The notes beneath the pieces are model-generated. The model ran no database searches. It saw only the letters and a list, made by a program, of their open reading frames with translations, and was not told the origin of the DNA. A stretch of DNA of 13,822 bases from an uncultured Pseudomonadota bacterium (GTDB taxonomy: Bacteria > Pseudomonadota > Gammaproteobacteria > Methylococcales > Methylomonadaceae): the NCBI GenBank assembly GCA_903931355.1, contig CAIZCB010000017.1:1-13822 (forward strand). The letters are read 5' to 3'. Made by a program: the position numbers and the translations under genes. Positions 7,273-13,822 of this stretch are shown piece after piece. Position 1 is the stretch's first letter; every line of letters starts with the position of its first letter.

Positions 7273-8103
7273 CTAGCGGGTGGTCATGCCGGTTTCGTCG
7301 GAAAATTTCCAAACGCGGGTAATGACCAAGACATTCACTTCTTGCAGGAGTTCTGCGGGTAATTCGGCAAACGGTGCACTCATTTTAACAATTCGTTTGG
7401 CGGCTTCGTCTAAATCGGGGTTACCTGAGGATTTTACAATCCGCATACTGTAAATGCTGCCATCAGGATTGATGCCAACATCCATGGTTAAAGTTTGTGA
7501 TTCACCGCGTTTGCGAGCGGCTTCGGGGTAGTTTAAGTTGCCAGTGCGTTCGACTTTGTCTTCCCAGTCTTTGACATATTGGGCGGCAAGGTATTTGTGG
7601 GTGCTGACCGCGCTGGCAAATTTAATTTTGCTGTCTTGGGCGCTAGGCTGGCTGACACGATAGCGTTCGCCAATTTGGCTGATTTGTTGTTGCAATATAT
7701 CGGCTGAAAGTAGAGGGCGATTTTCGATGCTGGCGCTGTTGTCGGCTGATTTGGCAATTTTGGCAACCGATTCGGGTTGGCTGATGATTTTTTTGCTGCT
7801 GGTTGATGGTTTTTGTGGCGAACCTGAGTTTTCTGGTTTTGGGGTCGCTTGGGGTTTTTGTGCGTTATCGTTGCTGGCTTGTTGATTTTCTGAGCCGAGG
7901 AGTTTCGCGTCTTTGGGGGCTTGTTTGCTTGCTGTATAGGACAAGCTAATGTCTATCGATTGATTACTTTTTGGGGCTTCGGGCGGTGCAAATCGAATCA
8001 ATAGCAATAAACAATGCACGGCGGCGGCAATTAAGATTGCCGCCAATAAGCGGTTATTTTGAACCGTGCTTGAATTAAATTCGGGTGTTAAAGCCGTCAT
8101 CAT
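7273..8103 (-). CDS. tonB: TonB family energy transducer
   Basis: A 276-residue inner-membrane protein with a short cytoplasmic N-terminus and one membrane anchor at about residues 18-37. A long Ser/Lys/Pro/Gln-rich periplasmic spacer lies at about 40-150. The TonB C-terminal domain is at about 187-267, with the NYPEAARKRG entry motif, then the GSI-S-RIVKSSG strand and DEAA-RIV helix typical of the fold. TonB passes proton-motive force from ExbB-ExbD to outer-membrane receptors, but no exbBD genes are seen here. The position between gshB and yqgE matches the Pseudomonas tonB3 locus, whose product has been linked to twitching motility, so a non-siderophore role is possible. The first ATG overlaps the gshB stop (ATGA). 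A second ATG follows immediately and could also be used. Confidence 0.9.
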   Translation of the reverse strand: MMTALTPEFNSSTVQNNRLLAAILIAAAVHCLLLLIRFAPPEAPKSNQSIDISLSYTASKQAPKDAKLLGSENQQASNDNAQKPQATPKPENSGSPQKPSTSSKKIISQPESVAKIAKSADNSASIENRPLLSADILQQQISQIGERYRVSQPSAQDSKIKFASAVSTHKYLAAQYVKDWEDKVERTGNLNYPEAARKRGESQTLTMDVGINPDGSIYSMRIVKSSGNPDLDEAAKRIVKMSAPFAELPAELLQEVNVLVITRVWKFSDETGMTTR

Positions 8104-9050
8104 GCTTGTAAATGGGCTTCAATGTGATCCATCAGTTGTGCGCTGATATTAAGGCCAAATTGTTTATCCAGTTCTTGTACGCAAGTTGGGCTGGTGACGT
8201 TGACTTCGGTGAGGTAGTCGCCGATGACATCAATGCCGACAAACACTAGGCCTTTGGCTTTTAAAGTGGGGCCGACTTGTTCGGCAATCCAGCGGTCACG
8301 ATCACTTAATGGCCGACCTTCGCCACGGCCACCTGCGGCTAAGTTGCCACGGCTTTCGCCGCTGGATGGAATTCGCGCCAAGCAGTAAGGCACTGGTTCG
8401 CCGTTGACCATCAAGATGCGTTTGTCGCCGTCTTTAATTGCCGGTAGATATTTTTGCGCCATGATGAAGCGTTGACCGTGTTCGGTCATGGTTTCTAAAA
8501 TGACGCTGAGGTTGGGGTCGTTTTCGCGAACCAGAAAAATCGATGCGCCGCCCATGCCGTCGAGCGGTTTGAGGATGATTTCTTTATGTTGTTGAAGAAA
8601 GTCACGGATTTTTTGTGGATTGCGAGCGACTAAAGTGTCAGTGCAGCATTGTGGAAACCAAGCAGTGAACATTTTTTCGTTGGCGTCACGGAGTGATTGC
8701 GGTTTGTTCACCACATACACACCTTCGCGTTCGGCTTGTTCCAAAATGTAGGTGGCGTAAATGTATTCTTGGTTAAACGGCGGGTCCTTACGCATGATGA
8801 TGGTATCAAGCTCGGATAATGCGATTTGTTGTTCGCCGGTAAAGCGGTGCCATTGGTTGGCATCGCGCTGTACTTCTAGGCTGCGGGTGCGGGCGTAGGC
8901 TTGACCGTTGCTCAAAAATAAATCTTCAAGTTCGATGTAATGCAGCTCCCAACCACGGGCTTGGGCTTCTAAAAGCATTGCAAAGCTGGTGTCTTTTTTG
9001 ATGTTGATTTGGCTGATGGGATCCATCACCATACCGAGCTTGATAGTCAT
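8100..9050 (-). CDS. gshB: Glutathione synthetase
   Basis: A 316-residue ATP-grasp ligase joining gamma-glutamylcysteine and glycine to glutathione; the length equals the E. coli enzyme. It begins MTIKLGMVMDPISQINIKKD, collinear with E. coli GshB. Further matches include MRKDPPF, KPLDGMGGASIF, a RGNLAAGGRGE loop and EVNVTSPTC near the C-terminus, covering the ATP-, substrate- and metal-binding parts. An in-frame ATG at 9101 would add 17 residues unlike the family. The start at 9050 has an AGGA Shine-Dalgarno about seven bases upstream. This appears to be the first gene of the long minus-strand cluster, divergent from rpmB. Confidence 0.96.
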   Translation of the reverse strand: MTIKLGMVMDPISQINIKKDTSFAMLLEAQARGWELHYIELEDLFLSNGQAYARTRSLEVQRDANQWHRFTGEQQIALSELDTIIMRKDPPFNQEYIYATYILEQAEREGVYVVNKPQSLRDANEKMFTAWFPQCCTDTLVARNPQKIRDFLQQHKEIILKPLDGMGGASIFLVRENDPNLSVILETMTEHGQRFIMAQKYLPAIKDGDKRILMVNGEPVPYCLARIPSSGESRGNLAAGGRGEGRPLSDRDRWIAEQVGPTLKAKGLVFVGIDVIGDYLTEVNVTSPTCVQELDKQFGLNISAQLMDHIEAHLQA

Positions 9051-9083
9051 TAAAGTCCTGTTTTTAATTTGAAAACGAATGAG

Positions 9084-9113
9084 ATAATAAAATTCTATCA
9101 AATTTATTTTTAA
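9084..9113 (-). promoter_or_regulatory. Possible sigma70 promoter for gshB cluster
   Basis: On the minus strand TTAAAA (9113-9108) and TATTAT (9089-9084) are separated by 18 bases, about 35 bases before the gshB ATG. The -10 matches five of six consensus bases and the -35 four of six. The surroundings are AT-rich, so chance matches are likely. The position in the divergent gap is the main support. Confidence 0.35.
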
Positions 9114-9121
9114 GCTGGTTA

Positions 9122-9150
9122 TTTACCGGAAAAAGAATTTTTGGTATAAA
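9122..9150 (+). promoter_or_regulatory. Probable sigma70 promoter for rpmB-rpmG
   Basis: TTTACC (9122-9127) and TATAAA (9145-9150) are spaced 17 bases apart and lie about 40 bases before the rpmB ATG. A GC-rich stretch (GCGCGGC) follows the -10, resembling the discriminator of growth-rate-controlled ribosomal promoters. Confidence 0.5.
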
Positions 9151-9191
9151 GCGCGGCTAATTTGAATTATAAAGCTCGCACTGAGGTAGTC

Positions 9192-9428
9192 ATGTCCAGA
9201 GTATGCCAAGTAACAGGAAAACGTCCTGTGACAGGAAACAACGTTTCACACGCAATGAACAGAACCAAAAGACGTTTTACACCCAATCTGCACCACCACA
9301 GATTTTGGGTTGAAACCGAAAACCGTTGGGTTCGTTTGAGAGTATCATCGAAAGGTATGCGTATTATCGACAAAAACGGCATTGATGCTGTATTGGCGGA
9401 TATGCGTAGCAACGGCCAAAAAGTTTAA
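9192..9428 (+). CDS. rpmB: 50S ribosomal protein L28
   Basis: A 78-residue basic protein of the large ribosomal subunit, the usual proteobacterial length. It begins [12 protein letters not shown], followed by [15 protein letters not shown] and the LHHHRFWVE segment, and ends near DAVLADMR, all characteristic of L28. GAGG at 9183-9186, five bases before ATG 9192, fixes the start; an upstream TTG at 9162 has no such support. Only one Cys is present, so the zinc-binding Cys pairs of some L28 proteins are absent. rpmG follows after a 12-base gap, the standard order. Confidence 0.97.
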   Translation: MSRVCQVTGKRPVTGNNVSHAMNRTKRRFTPNLHHHRFWVETENRWVRLRVSSKGMRIIDKNGIDAVLADMRSNGQKV

Positions 9429-9440
9429 GGAGATTGGAAC

Positions 9441-9596
9441 ATGCGTGACAAAATTAAATTGGTTTCTACAGAAGGCACTGGCCATTTCTATACAACCACA
9501 AAAAACAAAAAAACCATGCCTGAAAAAATGGAGATCAAAAAATTTGATCCTGTTGTTCGCAGACATGTGATCTACAAAGAAGCTAAAATCAAATAA
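9441..9596 (+). CDS. rpmG: 50S ribosomal protein L33
   Basis: A 51-residue basic protein starting [17 protein letters not shown], with TTKNKK and [11 protein letters not shown] typical of L33. It ends KEAKIK before TAA 9594-9596. AGGAGA at about 9428-9433 serves as ribosome binding site. It lacks the CxxC pairs of zinc-binding L33, so it belongs to the zinc-free (C-minus) type. It is cotranscribed with rpmB and followed by a hairpin terminator. Confidence 0.97.
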   Translation: MRDKIKLVSTEGTGHFYTTTKNKKTMPEKMEIKKFDPVVRRHVIYKEAKIK

Positions 9597-9611
9597 CTTC
9601 TTTTTAAGGCT

Positions 9612-9635
9612 GTCGAGTCTGATTTTAGACTCGAC
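9612..9635 (+). terminator. Hairpin terminator after rpmG
   Basis: A perfect nine-base stem, GTCGAGTCT (9612-9620) with AGACTCGAC (9627-9635), closes a six-base loop, GATTTT, 15 bases after the rpmG stop. The downstream tail (TAGCTTTAG) is only modestly T-rich. The remaining bases to 9817 hold no gene; I see only weak inverted repeats there. Confidence 0.65.
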
Positions 9636-9817
9636 TAGCTTTAGTCAATTCGGTTTTAAACCAAAATCCTCCCGATAGTTTCGATTTTGTTTGGTGATCT
9701 AAACTCGCTAAACTGACTCGATGTCTTTTTGTTTCCAGCTAAATCGTTTGCATAGTTTTGTTGATTTAGTGACTAATCATTTTTTTCCTTGCCTGTTTTT
9801 GCCGGAGTTGCAAAGCC

Positions 9818-11107
9818 ATGTTGTCGAACTTTAAATCTCGTAAGCTGACCAAAGTTTTGTGGATTGCTAGTTTTAGCTGCCTATTAGCGAGTTGCTCTAT
9901 GCGCTCGACGCAACCCAGTGTTGAAGTTCAAACTCAAAAATTGGCTGAAACATTGAGTAAGGGCGGCTATGTTGCTGGTGCAGAAATAGAAATTGAGAGT
10001 CTGCGAGATGTTTGGATTCATGATAGTACCCAGTTAGATACGATGATGACTATGCCGACCGCAGTAGGCAATTATCCTTTGATTATCTATTTGCCGAGTT
10101 TGGGCGAAGACGCAAATGCCGGACGAATTTGGCGGGAAACTTGGGCAAAAGCCGGTTATGCGGTATTTAGTTTGCAGCCCGTTTTGACTGCTCAAGCCTT
10201 GAAGGAAGTTGAGGCAATGAAAAAACTGAATCCAGAACTTGAAAGAGAGGATGGATTGGAAGCCGAGGATGATGTTGAGCCATCGCAATCCTTAACCGAA
10301 GGCTGGTTTGGCGGCAAGTTGCAACGGCCTTCACGTAGCGCTCAAAATAGTGAGTTACGTTATTTAGGACACGAATATTTTGCGGTTGATAACTTAAAAC
10401 AGCGTATGCAACAGGTGTTTTGGGTTTATCAGCAATTGAAAGCGCGTAAATCATTAGGTCAATTTACCAGCGTTGATTTATCGAAAGTGATTATTGCTGG
10501 TTATGACTTGGGTGCACAAACCGTTGCTGGCGTGATTGGTGAGAACTTTGATAGCGCTTTGCCGGAATCCTCTGAGTTTAAGCCGTTAGCAGCAATCGCC
10601 ATTAGTCCATCGGTTAATTTAGCCAAAGGTAATGTGCGTAGTCGGTTTCAAGCGATTAAATTGCCGTTATTGGTGGTGACGGGTACTGAAGATAACGATC
10701 CGTATGCGATCAGCTCGGCTTCGGTTAGGACTTCGTTGTGGGAACATGCGGCAGCGGGTGGTAAGTATTTGTTGATGTTGCAAAGCGCTGGCCATCAAGT
10801 GTTGGCGGGTTCAGAAGTTAATTCGCGGTTTGCGGCTGGTCGGCGAGGTTTGTCTGATCAAGAACAGTTTGGTGGTTCGCAGTTGGTGCGTCGAAATCCC
10901 AATGCCAATCAAGGCTTGATTGCTGGATTAATGGGCGATCGTGGGCGACGAAATATTGAGCAAAGTTATAAGCAGGTCGCGGCTGTGGCGAGTGTTAGTT
11001 CGGCATTTTTGGATGCGGTTGTTAAAAATGACGAGTTTGCGCGGTTTTGGCTGGCTGATAAATCCAACGCTTGGTTGGGTAATGCTGGTCAAATTAAACA
11101 ACGATAG
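9818..11107 (+). CDS. Lipoprotein with alpha/beta-hydrolase fold and Asp at the nucleophile elbow
   Basis: A 429-residue protein. A basic N-terminus and hydrophobic stretch end in lipobox LLASC, with the lipidated Cys at 26. The +2 residue is not Asp, so outer-membrane sorting is expected. The body resembles the dienelactone hydrolase/PAF-acetylhydrolase branch. PLIIYLPSLG (87-96) is the first core strand and oxyanion region, AKAGYAVFSLQP (110-121) the next strand, and LSKVIIAGYDLGA (221-233) the nucleophile elbow. There GxSxG reads GYDLG, with Asp230 instead of Ser. LLVVTGTEDNDP (284-295) supplies a candidate acid (Asp292 or Asp294), and SAGH (323-326) the catalytic His. A low-complexity acidic insert (about 128-160) interrupts the fold. 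The gene is monocistronic, with GGAG ten bases before ATG. The substrate is unknown. Asp nucleophiles occur in haloalkane dehalogenases and epoxide hydrolases; loss of activity is equally possible. Confidence 0.75.
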   Translation: MLSNFKSRKLTKVLWIASFSCLLASCSMRSTQPSVEVQTQKLAETLSKGGYVAGAEIEIESLRDVWIHDSTQLDTMMTMPTAVGNYPLIIYLPSLGEDANAGRIWRETWAKAGYAVFSLQPVLTAQALKEVEAMKKLNPELEREDGLEAEDDVEPSQSLTEGWFGGKLQRPSRSAQNSELRYLGHEYFAVDNLKQRMQQVFWVYQQLKARKSLGQFTSVDLSKVIIAGYDLGAQTVAGVIGENFDSALPESSEFKPLAAIAISPSVNLAKGNVRSRFQAIKLPLLVVTGTEDNDPYAISSASVRTSLWEHAAAGGKYLLMLQSAGHQVLAGSEVNSRFAAGRRGLSDQEQFGGSQLVRRNPNANQGLIAGLMGDRGRRNIEQSYKQVAAVASVSSAFLDAVVKNDEFARFWLADKSNAWLGNAGQIKQR

Positions 11108-11140
11108 TTGAAGTGACGGGCTTAAAGCCGATTCTGCAGG

Positions 11141-11146
11141 TATAAT
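11141..11146 (+). promoter_or_regulatory. Consensus -10 element (TATAAT) before proA
   Basis: A perfect TATAAT lies 34 bases before the probable proA start, in the only gap ahead of proA-nadD-rsfS. The -35 region is poor. A short inverted repeat, GGCTT-A-AAGCC (11119-11129), lies where a -35 or operator would be. AAAGCC (11124-11129) can also pair with GGCTTT (11149-11154), which is followed by T's, so a weak terminator for the upstream gene may overlap the promoter. Confidence 0.5.
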
Positions 11147-11179
11147 GTGGCTTTTTTGCACTCTATTGGGTAGTTGGTT

Positions 11180-12435
11180 GTGGATATTAAACAATACATG
11201 CAGCAATTGGGGCAGCAGGCTAGACAAGCCGGACGCGCTATTAGCAAAGCTGAAACCAGTCAAAAAAATCGTGCTTTGTTGAGTATTGCTGAGGTGATTG
11301 CCGCTGGCAGTGCTGATTTGGTGATTGAAAACCAAAAAGATTTACAAGCCGCAAAAGATAACGGTATGGATGCCGCATCATTGGACAGATTGCAATTAAC
11401 CCCTGCTCGTATTGAAGCGATGATTGAGGGCTTAAAGCAAGTAGCGGCTTTGCCTGATCCGGTCGGTGAAATTAGTGGATTAAGTTATCGTCCGAGCGGC
11501 ATTCAAGTAGGGCAAATGCGTGTGCCTTTAGGGGTAATCGGGATTATTTACGAGTCGCGCCCTAATGTGACTATCGATGCGGCGGCTTTGTGTTTGAAAG
11601 CCGGTAATGCCTGTATTTTGCGCGGTGGTTCGGAGTCGATTCATTCTAATCGTGCGATTGCTGCGTGTATTGCTCAAGGTTTGGCAGCGGCCGATTTGCC
11701 TCAGCAAGCCGTGCAAGTGGTTGAAACCACTGATAGAGCCGCTGTTGGTGAATTGATTACCTTAAAAGAATTTGTTGATGTCATCGTGCCTCGCGGTGGC
11801 AAAAGTCTTATCGAACGGATTAGTGCAGAAGCAACGATTCCGGTGATTAAGCATTTAGATGGTATTTGCCATGTGTATATCGATGCGAAAGCCGATATTA
11901 AAAAGCGGTCGCCATTGCTGTCAATGCTAAAACCCACCGTTATGGTGTTTGTAACGCAATGGAAACTTTATTGGTTTCAGAAGCAATTGCAGGACAAGTT
12001 TTACCGATTTTGGCTGAAAAATACCGTGAAAAGGCTGTTGAATTAAGAGGTTGCTTAAAAACTTGTTCGTTGATTCCAGATTGTGTTCGAGCGACGGAAG
12101 AAGATTGGCAAACCGAATATTTAGCGCCGATTTTGTCGATTAAAGTAGTGGCAGGTATTGATGAAGCAATTACGCATATTAATCAATACAGCTCTGCGCA
12201 TACTGAGTCGATTGTCACAGAAGATTACACTTTGGCTCGACGCTTTTTGCGTGAAGTCGATTCCAGTTCGGTGATGGTGAATGCTTCGACCCGTTTTGCT
12301 GATGGTTTTGAATATGGCTTAGGTGCTGAAATTGGCATTAGTACCGACAAATTACACGCGCGAGGGCCGGTTGGATTGCATGGTCTAACTTCGCTGAAAT
12401 TTATTGTGCTAGGCGATGGACATATTCGGCAGTAA
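11180..12435 (+). CDS. proA: Gamma-glutamyl phosphate reductase, interrupted by a one-base deletion in an A run
   Basis: ProA reduces gamma-glutamyl phosphate to glutamate semialdehyde in proline synthesis. The first part is collinear with Pseudomonas ProA, including [23 protein letters not shown] and VIVPRGG segments and [12 protein letters not shown]. After D-I-K-K near 11904 the frame goes wrong and ends at 12046. The conserved sequence ([10 protein letters not shown], then [12 protein letters not shown] with catalytic Cys at 11950-11952) resumes in the -1 frame and runs to TAA 12433-12435. Adding one A to the five-A run at 11900-11904 restores about 418 residues, the normal length. As written, the product would lack the catalytic Cys. 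A GTG start at 11180 aligns best with homologues; TTG 11174 and ATG 11198 are alternatives. Sequencing error is more likely than real loss. Confidence 0.9.
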
Positions 12436-13088
12436 TGATTGGGGTTTACGGCGGCACATTTAATCCGATTCATTACGGACATTTGCGAACCGCATTAGAA
12501 GTTCAGGCCTTATTTAATCTGGATCAATTGCGATTAATTCCTTGTCGCCAACCGCCGCATCGCGATCAACCTGAGGTTTCAGGTCAAATGCGCATGGAAA
12601 TGTTGAAGTTAGCGATTGACGGTGTAGCGGGATTTATTGCTGATAGCCGAGAATTAGACCGAGAAGGGCCGTCTTATATGGTCGATACTTTGAGGTCGTT
12701 GCGCCAAGAAATGCCGGAGCAATCGATCATCTTATTTATTGGTGCCGATGCTTTTTTGGGATTAGAAAAATGGCATCGTTGGCAGCAATTATTTGATTAC
12801 GCGCATCTGGTGGTCATGACTAGGCCTAATTTTGGTTTACAGCCCGAGTCTGAGTTTCTTCGCCAGCGCTTAGTTACTCAGCGCGAGATGTTGGTAACTA
12901 AATCAGCTGGTTATTTGTTTTTTCAAGCGGTTACGCCGCTGGATATTTCTGCCACCCAAATTAGGCAAATTATTGCCACAAACGGTAATCCGCAATTTTT
13001 ATTGCCCGATGCCGTGTTAGCTTTTATTAGGCAGCATCAACTTTATCAAGCTGCACCCTTAAACGACAGGACATTGAATGCAAACTGA
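12435..13088 (+). CDS. nadD: Nicotinate-nucleotide adenylyltransferase
   Basis: A 217-residue enzyme that adenylylates nicotinate mononucleotide with ATP, in de novo and salvage NAD synthesis. The nucleotidyltransferase signature GGTFNPIHYGH is at residues 6-16, with the HxGH pair His13 and His16. FIGADAFLGLEKWHRW in the middle matches the NadD substrate region, and ISATQIR at about 171-177 is the second ATP-binding motif. Length is normal. The ATG shares one base with the proA stop (TAATG), implying coupled translation, and the end overlaps rsfS by 11 bases. Confidence 0.96.
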   Translation: MIGVYGGTFNPIHYGHLRTALEVQALFNLDQLRLIPCRQPPHRDQPEVSGQMRMEMLKLAIDGVAGFIADSRELDREGPSYMVDTLRSLRQEMPEQSIILFIGADAFLGLEKWHRWQQLFDYAHLVVMTRPNFGLQPESEFLRQRLVTQREMLVTKSAGYLFFQAVTPLDISATQIRQIIATNGNPQFLLPDAVLAFIRQHQLYQAAPLNDRTLNAN

Positions 13089-13419
13089 CGAATTAGTTAA
13101 ATTAGTAGAAACCGAATTGGATTTTCGCAAAGGTGAAAACCTAGTGACGCTGTATGTTGGCGATAAAAGCAGTATTACTGATTATATGGTGATTGCAAGC
13201 GCGACTTCTTCTCGCCATGCTAAATCGCTATCAGATTATGTTGCTGAAAAAGCCAAGGCAGCTGGCGTAATGCCGCTTGGGGTTGAAGGTGCTCAAGTTT
13301 CTGATTGGGTGTTGTTGGATTTGGGTGATGTGATTGTTCACATTATGACTGGTCAAGCCCGTGAGTTTTATCAGCTGGAAAAATTATGGTCAGTATCTGC
13401 GGCAAGTCCTAACGCTTGA
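13078..13419 (+). CDS. rsfS: Ribosomal silencing factor RsfS
   Basis: A 113-residue protein of the RsfS/YbeB/DUF143 family. It binds ribosomal protein L14 and blocks subunit joining when nutrients are short. Family features are TDYMVIASATSSRHAKSL at about residues 34-51, the GVEG turn near 68-71, SDWVLLDLGDVIVHIM at about 75-90 and REFYQLEKLW at about 95-104. AGGA lies about nine bases before ATG 13078, inside nadD. The 11-base overlap with nadD indicates an operon. The usual next gene, rlmH, is not present; a 104-base gap and an unrelated gene follow. Confidence 0.96.
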   Translation: MQTDELVKLVETELDFRKGENLVTLYVGDKSSITDYMVIASATSSRHAKSLSDYVAEKAKAAGVMPLGVEGAQVSDWVLLDLGDVIVHIMTGQAREFYQLEKLWSVSAASPNA

Positions 13420-13437
13420 GTTTTGTGGGTTGTGGTT

Positions 13438-13465
13438 TTGATAGTAAGATAAGCAGGATTGTATT
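13438..13465 (+). promoter_or_regulatory. Possible promoter for the MlaC-family gene
   Basis: TTGATA (13438-13443, five of six consensus) and TGTATT (13460-13465, four of six) are 16 bases apart, just after rsfS. They lie upstream of a cruciform-like inverted repeat and about 60 bases before the next ATG. Confidence 0.35.
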
Positions 13466-13470
13466 TTTGG

Positions 13471-13506
13471 TGTATCGGCGCTCTAATTTTTAGAATGTTC
13501 GATACA
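13471..13506 (+). repeat. Nested inverted repeat between rsfS and the MlaC-family gene
   Basis: The outer arms TGTATCG (13471-13477) and CGATACA (13500-13506) are perfect complements. Inside, TCTAA (13482-13486) and TTAGA (13490-13494) pair around a TTT loop. A T run (13517-13522) occurs ten bases later, too far for a classic terminator. It could be a leader structure of the next gene, an operator, or a weak rsfS terminator. Confidence 0.5.
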
Positions 13507-13523
13507 GGTTAGATAATTTTTTG

Positions 13524-13822
13524 ATGAAAAGTAAACACTATATGTCTTTTATTCGAGTTGTTGTTTTTAGTTTATTTGCTGGATTATTGGTTTCTATGAA
13601 TGCGTTTGCAGCAGACTTTTCTGAGCCGCAAACGGCTATTGAAGATGCTTCTAATAAGTTAAAAGTGCGGATGCAAGAGCCTGGTTTTACACAAGATTTC
13701 CGCAAAATTAATGCATTTGTTAATGAAGTAATTTATCCACATGTTGATTTTGATGTGATTTCTCAATTGGTTTTGGGCAAGTTATGGAAAGATGCTTCGC
13801 CGGCTGAAAAAGATAATTTTAA
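13524..13822 (+). CDS. MlaC/Ttg2D-family periplasmic phospholipid-binding protein, partial (runs off window end)
   Basis: The first 99 codons of a secreted protein; the 3' end is outside the window. The signal peptide has a basic start (MKSKHYMSFIR), a hydrophobic core and cleavage after AFA, at about residues 28-30. The mature part reads like the MlaC N-terminal region. VNEVIYPHVDFDVISQLVLG precedes KLWKDASPAEKDNF, matching the family pattern of a VLG helix followed by W-K-A-TP-Q/E. MlaC shuttles phospholipids between the MlaA outer-membrane complex and the MlaFEDB inner-membrane transporter. Related HpnM proteins act in hopanoid transport and cannot be excluded from this fragment. No other mla genes are visible. 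No strong ribosome binding site precedes ATG 13524, and an in-frame ATG at 13542 is an alternative start. Confidence 0.75.
   Translation, partial: MKSKHYMSFIRVVVFSLFAGLLVSMNAFAADFSEPQTAIEDASNKLKVRMQEPGFTQDFRKINAFVNEVIYPHVDFDVISQLVLGKLWKDASPAEKDNF

Noticed and set aside
7256..7312. Longer YqgE start at 7312
   Set aside because: It would overlap tonB by 40 bases and add residues absent from the family.
9051..9101. Longer GshB start at 9101
   Set aside because: The extra 17 residues do not match the family, and the ATG at 9050 has a good ribosome binding site and gives the normal length.
9162..9191. TTG start for rpmB at 9162
   Set aside because: L28 conventionally begins MSR, and the GAGG site fits ATG 9192.
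9636..9817. Small RNA or riboswitch before the lipoprotein gene
   Set aside because: Only weak short inverted repeats (for example 9739-9745 with 9763-9769) were seen; nothing matches a known RNA class.
10928..11335. Minus-strand open frame spanning the end of the lipoprotein gene and the start of proA
   Set aside because: It crosses a promoter and two recognisable genes on the other strand and has no recognisable domain.
12047..12435. Second half of proA as an independent gene
   Set aside because: It encodes the conserved C-terminal half of ProA, continues the first half exactly, and its only ATG is an internal Met next to the catalytic Cys.

Overview
The window looks like chromosomal housekeeping DNA from a gammaproteobacterium. 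The order gshB-tonB-yqgE-ruvX-pyrR-pyrB-pyrC' matches the arrangement known from Pseudomonas. The proA-nadD-rsfS order is also typical of gammaproteobacteria, and the encoded PyrB and ProA resemble Pseudomonas proteins closely. The DNA is less GC-rich than Pseudomonas. A less-studied lineage such as Methylococcales or a relative is possible, but that is only a guess. I see no mobile element, prophage, CRISPR array, tRNA or rRNA.

Layout. (1) 69-412, plus strand: a small secreted histidine-rich protein whose signal peptide and mature part lie in different frames. A perfect 22-bp palindrome separates it from the convergent cluster that follows. (2) 540-9050, minus strand: a tightly packed run read gshB, tonB, yqgE, ruvX, pyrR, pyrB, pyrC', a cytochrome c lipoprotein, a LOG-family protein, a MoxR ATPase and a DUF58 protein. 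Most junctions overlap or are a few bases apart, so this is probably one long transcription unit. (3) 9051-9191: a divergent promoter region. (4) 9192-9596, plus strand: rpmB-rpmG, followed by a hairpin terminator. (5) 9818-11107, plus strand: a lipoprotein with an alpha/beta-hydrolase fold and Asp at the usual nucleophile position. (6) 11180-13419, plus strand: proA (frameshifted), nadD and rsfS, overlapping or abutting. (7) 13524 to the window end: the start of an MlaC/Ttg2D-family periplasmic protein.

Function. The minus-strand cluster joins glutathione synthesis, TonB energy transduction and the first committed step of pyrimidine synthesis. PyrC' has lost most of its zinc-ligand histidines, so it is expected to be a structural partner of PyrB rather than an enzyme. 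PyrR (UMP/uracil handling) and the LOG protein (nucleotide hydrolysis family) could form a nucleotide salvage theme around PyrB-PyrC'. ProA, NadD and RsfS cover proline synthesis, NAD synthesis and ribosome silencing.

Caution. Two genes (the His-rich gene and proA) each appear to lack a single A within an A run. Sequencing error is the simplest explanation, so neither should be read as a true pseudogene without resequencing. I did not find a convincing new multi-gene system. The most unusual items are the Asp-elbow lipoprotein, the His-rich heptad protein, and the cytochrome and LOG genes coupled to pyrC'.
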